From: an uncultured Chloroflexales bacterium
GTDB lineage: Bacteria > Chloroflexota > Chloroflexia > Chloroflexales > Chloroflexaceae
Reading direction: 5' to 3'
Length of the DNA: 64,000 nucleotides
NCBI GenBank assembly: GCA_937918935.1
Contig: CAKZSI010000011.1
Span: 62,001-126,000 of the forward strand
The notes below the pieces were generated by a model. It was not told the DNA's origin, made no database searches, and saw only the letters and a list, made by a program, of their open reading frames with translations. Within the stretch, counting starts at the first letter, position 1; each line of letters starts with the position of its first letter. Position numbers and translations under genes: made by a program. Positions 63,361 through 64,000 of this stretch are shown here, piece after piece.

Positions 63361-63822
63361 TTATGAACCTTCGGGCTGAATTGTCCTGTGGGTGATGCTA
63401 TTACGCTTCCTGGCGCGTCGCGCAGCCAGGGAGAGCCTCAGTGATTGGGCCAGCATTGCCAGGAAGCTGAGTTGCAAGATGGTTATGGCTGCTGGCCCGA
63501 CCAGAACGTGCAACGGCCGGTTCAAATGGGCGATTTCTAAGCCAAAGAGAAAGTCTATCGCTGTGTGCAACTCTCGTGCTATGTGCTTGGCGTATTCATA
63601 GAGCAGGCCGAGCAGCAGGGCCGTAAGCAACCAGCTCACGTTCAGCCGGGTTGGTTGTACATAGGCCCGGTATCCAAACCAGACGCTGAGGCCCGCTGCG
63701 AGCATGATCGGCCAGTTGTGCGTGACCAGAACAATGCAGTATCCCAGGGCGTAGTGCCACTGTCCGAGCGTGGCATAGCTCCATTGCTCAAACACCTGCA
63801 TCCAACCGCGTAGCAGGTCCAT
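63361..63822 (-). CDS. Small membrane protein of unknown function
   Basis: This 153-residue protein has four hydrophobic segments (about 22-45, 60-78, 100-120 and 118-130) with conserved-looking His/Trp residues in the first (GQWHYALGYCIVLVTHNW). I do not recognise a family. Its ATG overlaps the stop of the upstream gene (TGATG), so it is translationally coupled to it. The neighbouring radical SAM gene starts 65 bp downstream. Confidence 0.7.
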   Translation of the reverse strand: MDLLRGWMQVFEQWSYATLGQWHYALGYCIVLVTHNWPIMLAAGLSVWFGYRAYVQPTRLNVSWLLTALLLGLLYEYAKHIARELHTAIDFLFGLEIAHLNRPLHVLVGPAAITILQLSFLAMLAQSLRLSLAARRARKRNSITHRTIQPEGS

Positions 63823-64000
63823 CAGGCTGCCGCCTCGCCCCGCAATGCTGGCGCGGGCGTGTAGCTCCAGTTCAGGTCGGCCTCGGCTTCCACCTCGCGC
63901 CGGCTGAGTTCGGCCAGCACTCGCGCCAGGCTCCAGGCGCTCACCAGTTGTACGCCGGTGAGTACCAGCAGCGCGCTGACCACGGGCGCGAACCAGGAGG
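63822..64000 (-). CDS. C-terminal end of a membrane-anchored protein, cut by window edge
   Basis: Only the last 59 codons are visible. They encode one membrane helix (FAPVVSALLVLTGVQLVSAW) and a short charged tail (SLARVLAELSRREVEAEAD). Such a C-terminal helix and tail is common in membrane-anchored GT2 glycosyltransferases, and the locus would fit, but the catalytic part is outside the window. Confidence 0.6.
   Translation of the reverse strand, partial: SWFAPVVSALLVLTGVQLVSAWSLARVLAELSRREVEAEADLNWSYTPAPALRGEAAA

Overview
The window is about 64 kb of high-GC, gene-dense bacterial chromosome. Lipobox lipoproteins, a Gram-positive-style YvcK, the sufR/sufCDSUB set, a DUF2342 metalloprotease, many GT4 glycosyltransferases and abundant short palindromic repeats between genes together suggest a member of the Chloroflexota, probably class Chloroflexia (Chloroflexus/Roseiflexus-like). 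That placement is inferred from gene content; no rRNA is present to confirm it. I see no phage, transposase, CRISPR array or plasmid gene.

Layout. (1) 3-6205 (+): an operon of von Willebrand A (vWA) proteins, DUF58 (cut by the window edge), BatA-like and a large vWA/GATase-like protein, ending in a serine hydrolase. (2) 6207-10730 (-): phosphate uptake genes pstS-pstC-pstA-pstB, with a candidate Pho box of 11-bp direct repeats far upstream of pstS. (3) 11052-16496: an isoaspartyl peptidase/asparaginase, two adjacent alanine tRNA genes (CGC and GGC) with a near-consensus promoter, a DUF2342 metalloprotease, and ligA. (4) 16696-21728 (+): a cyclopropane-fatty-acid synthase, then a copper/cytochrome-oxidase assembly group (DUF2946-like protein, PCu(A)C chaperone, SCO protein, YtkA-like lipoprotein, membrane protein). 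(5) 21747-29842: a DUF2064 transferase, tRNA-Cys, a three-gene sugar cluster (paratose-epimerase-like, GT4, methyltransferase), an orphan LuxR-type regulator, a TPR/B-box membrane protein, a solitary Clp-type AAA+ ATPase and a DUF4177-like protein.

(6) 30239-41476 (+) is the most striking region. It encodes a complete SUF iron-sulfur system (SufR repressor, SufC, SufD, SufS, SufU, SufB), then a Rieske ferredoxin, a thiosulfate sulfurtransferase, a second U-type scaffold, and the four proteins of the sulfur-carrier cysteine pathway known from mycobacteria (CysM-like synthase, Mec-like JAMM peptidase, CysO-like carrier, MoeZ-like activating enzyme). Sulfur mobilisation, Fe-S assembly and thiocarboxylate-dependent cysteine synthesis therefore sit in one array. 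The CysO-like carrier ends in Gly-Gly-Arg-Arg, not the usual terminal Gly-Gly, and its Gly-Gly codons also form the Shine-Dalgarno sequence of moeZ. (7) 41527-47957: an AspT/YidE-type transporter, a DUF59 (SufT/MIP18-like) protein, YvcK, a GT4 glycosyltransferase, BioY and an orphan OmpR-type DNA-binding domain.

(8) 48101-64000 (-) is an envelope or exopolysaccharide locus: Gfo/Idh oxidoreductase, polyprenyl-phosphate sugar transferase, FAD-dependent oxidoreductase, DegT aminotransferase, SIS isomerase, SMR-like transporter, GT2, two GT4 enzymes, two multi-pass ArnT/PMT-like proteins, a B12-binding radical SAM enzyme, a small membrane protein and the tail of one more gene. The GT2, SMR-like and ArnT-like genes suggest synthesis, flipping and transfer of a lipid-linked sugar.

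Between genes, two families of short dyad repeats recur: one with core GGGGAAACC-GGTTTCCCC, and one with GGGAGGG-loop-CCCTCCC. A heptanucleotide repeat (AATCCGC/AATCCAA) lies directly upstream of two start codons.
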